DNA from: Streptomyces pactum
GTDB taxonomy: Bacteria > Actinomycetota > Actinomycetes > Streptomycetales > Streptomycetaceae
Direction: 5' to 3'
DNA: 64,000 nt
NCBI RefSeq assembly: GCF_016031615.1
Contig: NZ_JACYXC010000001.1
Coordinates: 2,232,001-2,296,000, forward strand
Positions 46,065 through 54,735 of the stretch are shown here, piece by piece; the first letter of the stretch is position 1; each line of letters starts with the position of its first letter. Below the pieces are notes generated by a model. That model was not told where the DNA came from and ran no database searches. It saw nothing but the letters and a program-made list of their open reading frames with translations. A program made the position numbers and the translations under genes.

Positions 46065-47801
46065 TCACCATCTCGGATGCTTAGCGCGGAAGTCGACGAG
46101 CGCTTCGAATGCCTTCTTGGCTCGCTCAACGTCCGAGCCGAATGCTCCAGTTTTCAGCAGGGGCCAGGCGGAGTCAATCTCTTCAGCAATTTCGCCCGCA
46201 AGTCCGAATTGGTCGTAGCCCCAGTTCGAATCCAACAAGAACTCTCCTGCCCAAGGGGTGGCAAGAGTCGAGGGCTCAACATCCATTGCAATCAAGGAAG
46301 CCAAGAATTCAAAGCGATTACATGCTTCCGCGTAAGCCGTATCGTCCGGTTCGATGGCGCGAAATGGCTCTCGCAACTCTTCACGGAGAAAGTGACTCTG
46401 TGGGTAGATGTATCGGGCGCCGGACTCTGAGTGGCAAATTTCATTCAGCGGTTCGGGGGATACTACGCGAAGTGGGTTCAGGTAGTACGCAGGAGCCTGA
46501 CGGCGTTGGCTACTAAAGGGAGGCTTGAAGGATTGCTTTGTCAGAAGCGGGCCGAGTAGCTGATCTCGGCGGCTGAGCATGGCCGCAATTCCCATCGCCC
46601 AAGTAGCCAGTAGTGCCGGATAGAGGCGCAGGTGCTCCAATGCCTCATTGAACGCTTGAAGATTCTTATCGCGGAGCCGACTGAGTCTTTCGATAACCCG
46701 CGCCCACAGATTGTCGTGCGAGCCGTCATCATGGAATACGCCCGTAGCAAGCAAATGAAGGAGCAAGTCGCTGTCCGCTCGATAACCCTTGATATTGCTC
46801 GCGAAAACGGGGCCGCTAACAGGGCGATTTTCGAGGGTGGACTTCGCGATTACGTCAGTGATCGCGTTGTCGATTAGATCGAAGACTTCAATTCGGCGTA
46901 CAGGGTCAGGCAGCGCTCTCTTCAGCTGAGCTACAGAGTTTTCGCGGCGAGTCGCGTCGGGAAATTCGCTTGACAGTGGTCCTGGATCCTTGATCTCGGG
47001 AACGAGTGACAGGTCTACTGCGCTCTCCATGCCGGGCAAAGTTTCCGCAGACTGCTCTACAGCAAAAGGCGACCGCGCGACCACAACCTGATACTCAAGC
47101 TCAGCCCACATTTGGGGGCTCTGCATTTTATTCTTTGACCGCACTCGATCGTAAACGAAGTCGTAGAGTTCGGAAACAGTGATCTTTCCGTCTTGATTGC
47201 GATCCGCATCCCCGGAACTGAGGCCATCAATGATAGCTCCGGTGAAATGGGATGGCTCTGGCTCAAGCTCGCTAAGATGATCTCCTTCCCATGCGTACTC
47301 CGTTCTATTCGTCGCTGTCAGAACGGCGCGGCCGTGCCCGGCAAGCTCGTCCTTAACGTGGACCGACGAATCGCCCTTCGCTCCCAGGAGGAATGCTCCG
47401 CTGTAGCAGCAGTCCAGTAGCAGCACAATTGACTTGGCTCGACAGCGACTCATCTGGGACTGGAGAAATGCTGCAGAAATGGCAGTGGAAGCGAGCAGGT
47501 CGCGATCTGTATCCCGCGCTGCAAAGTACAGCTCACCATGATCAGCTTTTAGTCCATGTGATGAGATGTGAAGCAAGAGCAGGTCTTCTCTGCTGCGGCT
47601 GCGAAAGAAAGACTCGATTGCTCGCGTCACCTGGTGCTGCTCTTGGTCGAGCGCCGTGGTTACGTCAAAGTCTCCAATTTGCGGATCCTTGAGAACTGAG
47701 GCCAGTCCTTCCACATCGCGAACCGGTGAGCGCAATTGTTGAAGACCTGCGTTGCTGAAATTGCTTGTTGCTATGAGGAGAGCGTAGCGGCCTCCCAGCA
47801 T
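46065..47801 (-). CDS. Caspase-family (C14) protease, EACC1-associated type
   Basis: 578 residues from ATG 47801 (MLGGRYALLIATSNF), chosen for GGTGAG seven bases upstream; GTG 47813 is an alternative. Residues 1-235 form the caspase fold with LLLLHISSHGLKADHGELYF (catalytic His82) and SIVLLLDCCYSGAFL (catalytic Cys132). A canonical EF-hand loop (D200-x-N-x-D-G-x-I-x-x-x-E211) follows, suggesting Ca2+ control as in metacaspases. The C-terminal 300 residues are helical and I recognise no family; they may be the sensor. The gene follows EACC1 by 36 bases. Such caspases are thought to act as suicide effectors in conflict or defence systems. It is visibly A+T-richer than flanking genes, as in transferred DNA. 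Confidence 0.85.
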   Translation of the reverse strand: MLGGRYALLIATSNFSNAGLQQLRSPVRDVEGLASVLKDPQIGDFDVTTALDQEQHQVTRAIESFFRSRSREDLLLLHISSHGLKADHGELYFAARDTDRDLLASTAISAAFLQSQMSRCRAKSIVLLLDCCYSGAFLLGAKGDSSVHVKDELAGHGRAVLTATNRTEYAWEGDHLSELEPEPSHFTGAIIDGLSSGDADRNQDGKITVSELYDFVYDRVRSKNKMQSPQMWAELEYQVVVARSPFAVEQSAETLPGMESAVDLSLVPEIKDPGPLSSEFPDATRRENSVAQLKRALPDPVRRIEVFDLIDNAITDVIAKSTLENRPVSGPVFASNIKGYRADSDLLLHLLATGVFHDDGSHDNLWARVIERLSRLRDKNLQAFNEALEHLRLYPALLATWAMGIAAMLSRRDQLLGPLLTKQSFKPPFSSQRRQAPAYYLNPLRVVSPEPLNEICHSESGARYIYPQSHFLREELREPFRAIEPDDTAYAEACNRFEFLASLIAMDVEPSTLATPWAGEFLLDSNWGYDQFGLAGEIAEEIDSAWPLLKTGAFGSDVERAKKAFEALVDFRAKHPRW

Positions 47802-47837
47802 GCTCGATCTCACCCCCTTCGTTCGACTGTCTAGCCG

Positions 47838-48242
47838 TCAGGCGGACGTGCCATCCTGTGATGACGACTCGTGTGAAGCAATGAAGGCATCGATCAAGCG
47901 TCGCTGATCTTTGGAAGACAAAGCTTCCATTTCGATGCTGTCCTCGCCAATCGTGACGGTCGCAGTGCGAACCGGACGGTTCTCGATCCATGCCTTAATT
48001 ACATTCAGCAACTTAGGGAGAAGTGAAGCTCCCGCGGTAACGATTATGGCCCCTACCGTGAGGGCGCCAGCGACCTTAGTGCCGTCAGGTGCAACCGTTC
48101 GGCGAGCGAGTTCAGCTCGCTCAACCTCGAACTCCAAGAGGTGCTGGCGCAATTCGAGGGTGAGGGCTTCGAGCTCCTCTTGATCGCTGTCAGCCGCGCC
48201 TTCAAGTTCAACCCGGATTTCGTGCGCCGAGGTGTGATCCAT
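47838..48242 (-). CDS. Effector-associated constant component EACC1
   Basis: 134 residues, ATG 48242. The layout fits EACC1: an acidic helical N-terminus (QEELEALTLELRQHLLEFEV), a hydrophobic Gly/Ala helix (GALTVGAIIVTAGASLL), then a small beta unit TATVTIGEDSIEMEALSSKD. EACC1 was defined as the constant partner coupled to varied effectors, caspases among them, in actinobacterial and other multicellular bacteria. It precedes the caspase in one operon. Function inferred: adaptor between a sensor and the effector. The alternative, a generic small membrane protein, is less likely given the neighbour. Confidence 0.75.
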   Translation of the reverse strand: MDHTSAHEIRVELEGAADSDQEELEALTLELRQHLLEFEVERAELARRTVAPDGTKVAGALTVGAIIVTAGASLLPKLLNVIKAWIENRPVRTATVTIGEDSIEMEALSSKDQRRLIDAFIASHESSSQDGTSA

Positions 48243-48672
48243 CGAGTTATCCCTCCCCTTGGTCCCCAGAGAGCAACAGCCTACTGCGGCCTAGAGCTTC
48301 TGAGGGTGCAGAGCGATGACATGTCCTGGGACAGGGTGGGACGGGCGGACCCCACATGCCCCCGCGCTGAGCTGCTGAGGCACCTAAGGTCGCGGACCCG
48401 AAGGTGCCCTACGGCACGGCTGGCGCAGCTTGCTCTGGTCGACGGCATGGCGGCGTGGCTGAGGCCAGCGGTGGTGCAGCGAGGCACACGCGCGCCTAAT
48501 CGGTCGACTGACCCACCATCGTGGCTGACTGTCGTCGGTTGAGGTACAGACGGCTTGAGTCCACGGTGCACCGTGCGGTCCGGCCGAGGTGACGCTTTGC
48601 GCTGCGTGATTCTGCGATGGGGAAGGGGAATGCAGCCCTGTGGCGGAGTGAAGCCAGGGGAGGGGTGACCAG
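48243..48672. other. Divergent promoter region of the defence genes
   Basis: 430 bases between the EACC1 operon (minus) and the Mrr-like nuclease gene (plus). No supported gene. TACTGCGGCCTAG at 48282-48294 recurs at 50513-50525 just beyond the end of that nuclease gene. Confidence 0.5.
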
Positions 48673-50274
48673 GTGGCGCAACGGGGCAGCGGCCGAGGCA
48701 GCGACTATCAGCGGCAGCAGCAAGCGTTACGACGAGCCCAGGAACAACGGGCACGTCAAGCGGAGCGGGAACGTAGAGCCGCTGAGACGGCCAACAAGCG
48801 GCAGGAACGCGAGCGGAAAGCTGCGTATCAGGAGCAGCAGGCCGAGCAGGCGCGGGTGCGCACGATCGGAGTCGAGCATGAGGTCGAGCAGCTCGGGCAG
48901 TTGCTCCGTGACGCGCTGGTGGGCGATCCGCCGACGACCTTCGAGCGCCGACGGAGGGCTCACACGCCCACAACCTTGGACGAGCGTCCCTGGTCTCGTT
49001 CGGAGCCTTCACCGCGCTGGGAGGAGTTCTCACCACCGGAGCCCAGCGGCCTGGCTGCTGTCCTAGGTCTTGGCAGGAAGCGCTATGAAGCTGAAGTTGC
49101 CGAGGCGCGTGTGCGGTTCGGCGAGGCACAAGAGCGCCACAGGCGAGCCGAGGAGAAGCGGCTGGCAACGCTGGAGCGGAAGCGTGCCGAGCACCGCCAG
49201 GCCGAAGCGCAGGCCCTGGACGAGGTGGCGGCTTTCAACCGGAAGTTGGACGAGGAGCGCGAGGCGTACAGGGCTGGGGAGCCCTCGGCGGTCGAGGCTC
49301 ATCTCAAGGCTGTTCTGGATGCGTCGGAGTATCCATTGGGCTTCCCTCACGAGCATCGGGTCGCCTTTCGCCCTGCCACTGGTGACGTACTCATCGAGAT
49401 TCACTTGCCGCCTGAGGCGGTTGTTCCTACGGCGCGGGGCTACCGGTACGTGAAGAACCGGGACGAGACGACCGTGTTGCCTCGTCCGGAGAAGGAGCGC
49501 AAGGAGATCTACGCCTCCGTGCTGGCTCAAGTCGCTCTGAGGACAGTGCACGAGGTCCTGACGAGCGATCCGGACCGGATCGTTAATGGCGTGATCCTGA
49601 ACGGCCACGTGAAGACCATCGATCGGGCCACCGGTCAGGAGGTCTCACCCTGTCTGGTGACGCTCAGCGCCAGCAGGGAGCAGTTCGGGAAGCTCCGTCT
49701 CAGTCAGGTCGATCCGACGCAGTGCCTCAGGGGACTCAACGCTCTGGTGTCTCCCAATCCCTACGATCTCGAACCGATCCGCCCCATCGTCGAGTTCGAC
49801 CTTTCGAAGTACCGACTCATGGACAGCATGGATGTTGTCGCCGGCCTGGACAGCAGGCCCGTGCTGGTGAAGCTGACGCCCACCGAGTTCGAGCATCTGA
49901 TTCGCCAACTGTTTGAGGCGATCGGCATGGAGGCTTGGAATACCCAGGCCTCCAAAGACGAGGGCGTTGACGCGGTGGCCGTCAGCAAAGACCCCGTCTT
50001 CAACGGTGAGTGCATCATTCAGGCGAAGCGCTACAGCAAGCTCGTGGGCGTTGAGTCTGTCCAGGCGCTCGCCGGAGTGGTTGAGCACAAGCGGGCCGCC
50101 AAGGGGGTCCTGATCACCACATCGTGGTTCGGTAGGGCCAGCCACGACTTTGCCCGCCAACATGGCCGGCTCCAGCTCATCGAAGGACCGGAACTCAAGT
50201 ACCTGATCAAGGAACACCTGGGCAAGGATGTGATCCCGGGCCCGGTCCCCCCGAAGAAGCGCCCCTCGCGCTGA
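48673..50274 (+). CDS. Coiled-coil plus Mrr-type restriction endonuclease
   Basis: 533 residues from GTG 48673 behind GGGGAGGGG. Residues about 10-190 are a charged Arg/Gln/Glu coiled coil. A middle domain (about 200-385, with HRVAFRPATGDVLIEIHLPP and ILNGHVKTIDRATGQ) is of no known family to me. The C-terminal Mrr_cat domain (about 395-515) has LTPTEFEHLIRQLFEAIGME, DEGVDAVAV and CIIQAKRY, giving the D-QxK nuclease site, then VQALAGVVEHKRAAKGVLIT. Mrr-like enzymes cleave modified or foreign DNA. No methyltransferase gene is present, so it is likely a modification-dependent or stand-alone defence nuclease. Confidence 0.9.
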   Translation: MAQRGSGRGSDYQRQQQALRRAQEQRARQAERERRAAETANKRQERERKAAYQEQQAEQARVRTIGVEHEVEQLGQLLRDALVGDPPTTFERRRRAHTPTTLDERPWSRSEPSPRWEEFSPPEPSGLAAVLGLGRKRYEAEVAEARVRFGEAQERHRRAEEKRLATLERKRAEHRQAEAQALDEVAAFNRKLDEEREAYRAGEPSAVEAHLKAVLDASEYPLGFPHEHRVAFRPATGDVLIEIHLPPEAVVPTARGYRYVKNRDETTVLPRPEKERKEIYASVLAQVALRTVHEVLTSDPDRIVNGVILNGHVKTIDRATGQEVSPCLVTLSASREQFGKLRLSQVDPTQCLRGLNALVSPNPYDLEPIRPIVEFDLSKYRLMDSMDVVAGLDSRPVLVKLTPTEFEHLIRQLFEAIGMEAWNTQASKDEGVDAVAVSKDPVFNGECIIQAKRYSKLVGVESVQALAGVVEHKRAAKGVLITTSWFGRASHDFARQHGRLQLIEGPELKYLIKEHLGKDVIPGPVPPKKRPSR

Positions 50275-50530
50275 GGTCGGCGGCCCGCCCACACGGACCG
50301 AGAAGCTGGGCCGCCTCTGGGCCGTCCGAGGCCGCTCGACAGTGGCCAATGACGACCAACGACGACCACCAGGCGCACGAGCCCACCGCACCTGACCAGC
50401 AAAAACCCAGCTCACCAAGATCCCCGGCAAGACCCAGGGCAAGTAGACAGCTCTTGACCAGCCCATCAACTCGGTGAGCTGGCACGAATGGCGGAAAGGA
50501 TCGGCGAAGCTGTACTGCGGCCTAGTCCAT

Positions 50531-51517
50531 TCAGCTGCTGCGCTTCTGATGAGCAATGACTTGGTCAGCGCGCAGGTGCCAACCTGCACCGAGGTATTCG
50601 TTAAGCTTTTGAACAGTACGATGGCCATCAAGCAGAACCATACGGTGCCTCACAGACGATTCCATAACCAGCTTTTCTGCAGTCTCCGGACCTTTCTCCG
50701 TGAAGCCGGAAATCGAAACAAGAACCCCTGATGTCACATTCTTATCCATTACAACAAACCCGAAGCTGCGAACGGTGTTGACGTCAACCTTCTGATCCCA
50801 ATTCTTGCACTCAATATAAATTCTTTCATTGCCGCGCCATGCTTCAACATCTTTCCCCCCATCCTTTTGTCGAGGCGTAACGCACACCTCATAGCCCATG
50901 GCCCTATAGAGGTCAGCGATCAAGAACTCGAGATCTCTCGGATCGAGGCTTCGCAGTAGTGCAATTTTCCGCTCGCGTTCCGTACGCCCTTGCGTAATGT
51001 ACCGATGCCGGATCAGCGCCATCGCATCAGAGAGGCCAAACTCCCTCCAGTCAGACAGCACCTTGTAGTGAGCCATGAAATAGGATGACACCGCACCAAG
51101 CGCGTCACGCGGGGAATCCGGGAGGAGATCCAAAACCCATGAAATCCCTTGCCAAACCGGCTCCGAATTCTTACCAGCTGCTGCAAGTATGGCCCGACTC
51201 TCATACTCACTGAAGTGGCGCTCGTCTGGCGCATTCGGATCCAACGATCGCGATGGACCCTCAGCTTTTAACACTTGCAAGCGAATCTGATCAAGAATAG
51301 ACAGATGAGATGACCCGCCAAGCATTTGCCTGAGAATCGCTCGCACTTCCATCTCCGGCCAGGAAGAAACCTGACTCAGATAGGCGGTGCGTAGCTCGTC
51401 ATTGGGAAAGGCAATAACGATGTAGTCGTCCGAAGGTTGAGGCTTTTCACCGCGCATTACGGCGCGCCATTCATCTAATGCATAGTGAGGCATTACGCGC
51501 TCCCAGTACTCCGACAT
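50531..51517 (-). CDS. Second, unrelated-N-terminus Mrr-type endonuclease
   Basis: 328 residues from ATG 51517 (MSEYWERVMPHYALDEW); GTG 51529 adds four. The N-terminal about 180 residues are unfamiliar. The Mrr domain (about 185-310) has LDPRDLEFLIADLYRAMGYE, KDGGKDVEAW and IYIECKNW, a D-ExK site, then VRSFGFVVMDKNVTSGVLVS. A TTA leucine codon at 51269-51271 would make translation depend on the bldA tRNA in Streptomyces, that is, late growth. Codon use is the most A+T-rich of the window, a sign of transfer. It is convergent with the first Mrr gene. Confidence 0.88.
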   Translation of the reverse strand: MSEYWERVMPHYALDEWRAVMRGEKPQPSDDYIVIAFPNDELRTAYLSQVSSWPEMEVRAILRQMLGGSSHLSILDQIRLQVLKAEGPSRSLDPNAPDERHFSEYESRAILAAAGKNSEPVWQGISWVLDLLPDSPRDALGAVSSYFMAHYKVLSDWREFGLSDAMALIRHRYITQGRTERERKIALLRSLDPRDLEFLIADLYRAMGYEVCVTPRQKDGGKDVEAWRGNERIYIECKNWDQKVDVNTVRSFGFVVMDKNVTSGVLVSISGFTEKGPETAEKLVMESSVRHRMVLLDGHRTVQKLNEYLGAGWHLRADQVIAHQKRSS

Positions 51518-52400
51518 GTCAGCAATCACTTAGCATGTGCATAGCAGACGAAAGAACCATTAAGTTGTTAGCGCGAGCGCCCCCTACTCGGATGAGGCGA
51601 GTTTCATTCTAGTCCTTGAAAAGACCGCCCCATCCATGACTTACGCTAAGTACAAGAAGAGGACCACCACACAAGGAGGCGGACGGCGCGCGGGTGGAAG
51701 GACGAGCTACCGGAGAGCCGGCCGCTCACCGATCAGGTGCTTGCTTGCATGGTTGTTGACGTCCATAGGACGAGCGACACCGATCACCGTCCGTGCCCGT
51801 GGTCACGTGGATGACGCCGAGAGCGTTGATCGCCGCATCCCACCCGTAGAGAAGTGAGACGGCTCTCTCCCGTGCTGCCGTCGTCTTTGAATCACCACCG
51901 TTCACGGCCGTTCAGCGGAGACCGCCGGTCAGACTCTTCGCACGGCGCAGTCGCCCACGCACGCAGGTGAACGACCCCAGAGTCAGCCGAAGGCACCACC
52001 GCAATGGGAAAACGTGCGTGTGCCTACTCGGGAGGGGTGCACGGTCGGCTCTGGCAGGTCATCCGCTGGCCATCGACAAAGCCCGACCGTCGGTTAGGTC
52101 CCGGACGACTCTCCGGGCCGCCCACAGACAGGCCGGGGATGCAACCATTCCTTACAGAGCTGGAACCCCCGGAAGCCGACCGTGCGCTTGAGACCATAGG
52201 CGCAGGCACTGACAACCGACTCGCCAGCGATCGACCGTCGAGCGGTGAGTGTCTAACTGCGTGACAACGCCGGCGAACATTGGCGGACGAGCGCGAACGT
52301 CCACGGATCATCAGCGCAGGTGAGAGGCAGATCAGCCTAAGGCAGCGCTTCCGCCCAAGTTGCTTCGGGACGAAGCGGTCACCCTGTTACGGTGCTCCGC
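51518..52400. other. Island spacer, no supported gene
   Basis: About 880 bases. A short plus frame near 51636-51857 begins MTYAKYKKRTTT but turns Arg-rich with no domain; another frame there reads DELPESRPLTDQVLACMVVD, possibly a decayed protein. I see no promoter that can be defended. Confidence 0.45.
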
Positions 52401-52601
52401 GTGACCGACGAAGCGCCTGCATGTCCCGAGTGCAGCCAGCCCATGCAGCCCGGCGGCTTTGTCCTCTCCAAGCGGGAGGACGACGGCCGGCGGGCTTGCC
52501 GGTCGCTATGGCGGTGTACCGATCAGCATGTGTGGTGGGGCTGGGCCGACCGGCCGGGCGAGCCACTGGAGGTCTGCCCCGTCCCAGAGTTGTTCCGCTG
52601 A
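52401..52601 (+). CDS. Small zinc-ribbon-like protein
   Basis: 66 residues from GTG 52401 (MTDEAPACPECSQPMQPGGF); GTG 52392 is an in-frame alternative and neither has a strong ribosome site. CPEC is the first ligand pair; a CRSLWRCTDQH segment gives Cys/Cys/His for the second. WWGWADRPGEPLEVCPVPEL closes it. Conserved spacing of Trp and Pro supports a real small protein, probably a structural zinc knuckle. Function unknown. It lies alone in the island. Confidence 0.65.
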   Translation: MTDEAPACPECSQPMQPGGFVLSKREDDGRRACRSLWRCTDQHVWWGWADRPGEPLEVCPVPELFR

Positions 52602-52809
52602 CATCCAACGTTGACATCAACGCCCACGAACAGCGGTGACAACCGGCAGCCACGTGCGGAACCCGTCCCCGCAGTGGACCACATCCTCACGGGGACGAGA
52701 ACGAACTTGTAGAGCGGCGCTCACCCCAACGCCGGCCGCAGAATTCGCCATGGCTCCTGGGCCGTCCCTGGGCCGTGCGAGGTCACCCGACGCCGACCAA
52801 CAACGACAG

Positions 52810-52847
52810 AAGCCCACGGCATCTGAGCTGGTCAGTGCCGTGGGCTT
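52810..52847. terminator. Bidirectional terminator hairpin
   Basis: AAGCCCACGGCA (52810-52821) pairs perfectly with TGCCGTGGGCTT (52836-52847) around a 14-base loop. Twelve perfect pairs with A at one side and T at the other suit termination from both directions, between the zinc-ribbon gene and the GntR operon. Confidence 0.75.
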
Positions 52848-52941
52848 CGTCGGTCTCGCTGGTGAGCGAAAGCGGTGATCAGTACACCGGCAAGTTAGGC
52901 CGCACTGAGCAGGCCGCAGCCGCCAAACGCAGCACGCCCCG

Positions 52942-53244
52942 TCAGAAAGAGGGCGGCTCGTTCACCGTCAGGAGGTGTCCCCGGCTCGTGGCAACGCGGA
53001 GCACGTCTCGCAGAGCACCGGTCAGCTCCTGTGCCAGCCGTCGTACGTCCTCGCGGCCGGCGCCCTCGTCGTGGAGGGTTTCCAGGGCCTCTTCCAGCAG
53101 CTCGGCTGCCGTTCCTAGCTGCACCGCTTCGATGTTGTCCGCCAGGCGGGACACGTAGCCGCCCCCGTCGTCGGCGCTCAGGTAGCAGGGCTTGCCCTCT
53201 GGCCCCGACCACGGGAGGAGCCGCAGTTCGTTCGGTGCCGTCAT
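52942..53244 (-). CDS. Small conserved helical protein coupled to GntR
   Basis: 100 residues, ATG 53244 overlapping the GntR stop (ATGA). The N-terminus MTAPNELRLLPWSGPEGKPC and YLSADDGGGYVSRLADNIEA precede helices with many Glu/Leu (AAELLEEALETLHDEGAG, DVRRLAQELTGALRDVLRVA). No known domain. Small helical proteins coupled to GntR regulators are common in actinobacterial conjugative elements and natural islands; here it may modulate the regulator. Confidence 0.82.
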   Translation of the reverse strand: MTAPNELRLLPWSGPEGKPCYLSADDGGGYVSRLADNIEAVQLGTAAELLEEALETLHDEGAGREDVRRLAQELTGALRDVLRVATSRGHLLTVNEPPSF

Positions 53245-53972
53245 GCTTGCGTCTGCCTCTCGTCGGTCACGTGGTGGGGGGTGAAGACGGCGTCGATGCG
53301 GTCCCCCGGGAACACCAGGAGCGCGGCCTCGACGACTCGCCCGGTGGGGTCGGTCGCAACGCGTGTGATCGCGAGGACGGGCGCGGTGGAGTGGGTCCGG
53401 AGGGTTGATACTTCGTCCGGTGTAGGTGGGCGGGCACAGACCGTCTCCCGGACAGCAGCCGGCGGAACGCTGAGGACGGCGAATCTCGCGACCGTCTCAC
53501 AGCACGACGGTTCGTGGTCGAGCATCCCGGCCGGTGCCAGGTCCCGCGGGATGTAGATGCGTGCCAGTCCATGCGGTGACTCCCCCTCATGGCTGACGCA
53601 GACGAACTCTGCGAGGGGGCTGCCCGTCGGCACCTTCAGCAACGTCGTCAGCCGCTCGTCCGCCTGAACCGTGCTGCTGCGCACGGTGACGCGTAGGGCC
53701 GCTTCAGCGGCCGTCCACGGGTCCAGCATCCCCCATCCGCCGACGTACACGATCTTGCGGGGCGGGCGGCGGACGAAGTTACCTTTGCCGTGGATCTTTT
53801 CGGCGAGACCTTCGCCCTGGAGGACCGCGAGGGCGCTCCGCAGGGTCACCGTGCTGACCTTGTACCGATCGGCCAGGCCGGCCTCGGACGGCAGGCGTTC
53901 GCCGGGCTTGATGCGGCCGGTCGTGATCTGGTGCCGGAGGTCGTCAGCGATGTCGTGATGGCGCGAGGACAC
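53241..53972 (-). CDS. GntR/UTRA-family transcriptional regulator
   Basis: 243 residues from GTG 53972. The winged helix reads HHDIADDLRHQITTGRIKPG and ERLPSEAGLADRYKVSTVTL, with LRSALAVLQGEGLAEKIHGK as wing. The UTRA ligand domain (about 80-240) has ADERLTTLLKVPTGSPLAEF and ends LLVFPGDRIDAVFTPHHV. Regulators of this kind (for example KorSA types) control conjugative elements; others respond to sugars. It heads a two-gene operon with the 100-residue protein. No integrase or transfer gene is in the window, so the element, if any, is a remnant. Confidence 0.93.
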   Translation of the reverse strand: MSSRHHDIADDLRHQITTGRIKPGERLPSEAGLADRYKVSTVTLRSALAVLQGEGLAEKIHGKGNFVRRPPRKIVYVGGWGMLDPWTAAEAALRVTVRSSTVQADERLTTLLKVPTGSPLAEFVCVSHEGESPHGLARIYIPRDLAPAGMLDHEPSCCETVARFAVLSVPPAAVRETVCARPPTPDEVSTLRTHSTAPVLAITRVATDPTGRVVEAALLVFPGDRIDAVFTPHHVTDERQTQA

Positions 53973-54190
53973 GGGTCGGTCACCGCCTTCTCGTCATCCG
54001 CACGGCGGCGAGCCGGGTACGCGTGTGTATGGTCAGCAGCTCGCCCGACTCGAAGAGCAGTTGCTTGGCGCCCTGGGGAAGTTGCAGCCGACCGCCGGCC
54101 CTTCTGACAGCCGCCGGCCCGCCACCAGTCACCCCGGCAGGCCGCAGACCCGCCGCCGGTCAGCCCGACAGCCGCACGCCCGCCGCCCCG

Positions 54191-54670
54191 TCAGTCCGAC
54201 AGGTCGGCGAACATGCCCGGCTCGTACGAGCCGCCCGGGTTGTGGACGATCACGTTCATCCGGGTGGCGGCGTTGATCAGGGACACCAGGCAGACCAGCG
54301 CGCCGACCTGGTCGTCGTCGTAGTGCTCGCGCACCGCGGCCCAGGTCTCGTCGGACACGCCCCGGTCGCCGAGCCGGGTGCCCTCCTCGGCCAGTGCCAG
54401 GGCGGCCCGCTCCGCCGCGGTGAACACGGTGGAGTGGCGCCAGGTGGCGACCAGGTGGAGCCGGAGCGCGGTCTCGCCGGCGGCCGCGGCCTCCTTGGTG
54501 TGGACGTCGACGCAGAAGCCGCAGCCGTTGAGCTGGCTCACCCGCAGCTCCACCAGCTCCCGCAGGGTCTTCGGCAGCGTCGACCGCTCCAGGGGCAGCG
54601 CGGCGTTGTAGAACCGCTGGGCGACCTTGGCCGCGGTCGGGCTGTCGAACAGGTTGAAACGGGGTTCCAT
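54191..54670 (-). CDS. AhpD-like carboxymuconolactone decarboxylase-family protein
   Basis: 159 residues from ATG 54670 (MEPRFNLFDSPTAAKVAQRF) behind GAGGAAGAG. The redox motif is intact: LVELRVSQLNGCGFCVDVHT (CGFC plus His), as in alkylhydroperoxidase AhpD. The rest (LHLVATWRHSTVFTAAERAA, VGALVCLVSLINAATRMNVI) fits the all-helical trimer fold. It is divergent from the second ECF41 sigma factor and is its likely target; promoter at 54736-54762. Role inferred: thiol-dependent peroxide or aldehyde stress response. Confidence 0.93.
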   Translation of the reverse strand: MEPRFNLFDSPTAAKVAQRFYNAALPLERSTLPKTLRELVELRVSQLNGCGFCVDVHTKEAAAAGETALRLHLVATWRHSTVFTAAERAALALAEEGTRLGDRGVSDETWAAVREHYDDDQVGALVCLVSLINAATRMNVIVHNPGGSYEPGMFADLSD

Positions 54671-54735
54671 GGTCTCTTCCTCACTCGTGGGTCCGGGTGC
54701 CGCGCGGATCGTCCGCGGCGTCCTGCCGGACACGG

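Noticed and set aside
51636..51857. 73-codon plus frame in the island spacer
   Set aside because: No ribosome site, Arg-rich, no relative recognised.
46000..54180. Second copy of the tRNA-Arg 3' end as an attachment site
   Set aside because: I looked for TTCGAGTCCTGC downstream and found none by eye; an exhaustive search was not possible.
54025..54276. Plus frame starting YGQQLARLEEQLLGALGKLQ
   Set aside because: The first 22 residues look helical and protein-like, but it turns to Arg/Pro repeats and runs into the antisense of the AhpD-like gene; at most the tail of a lost gene.
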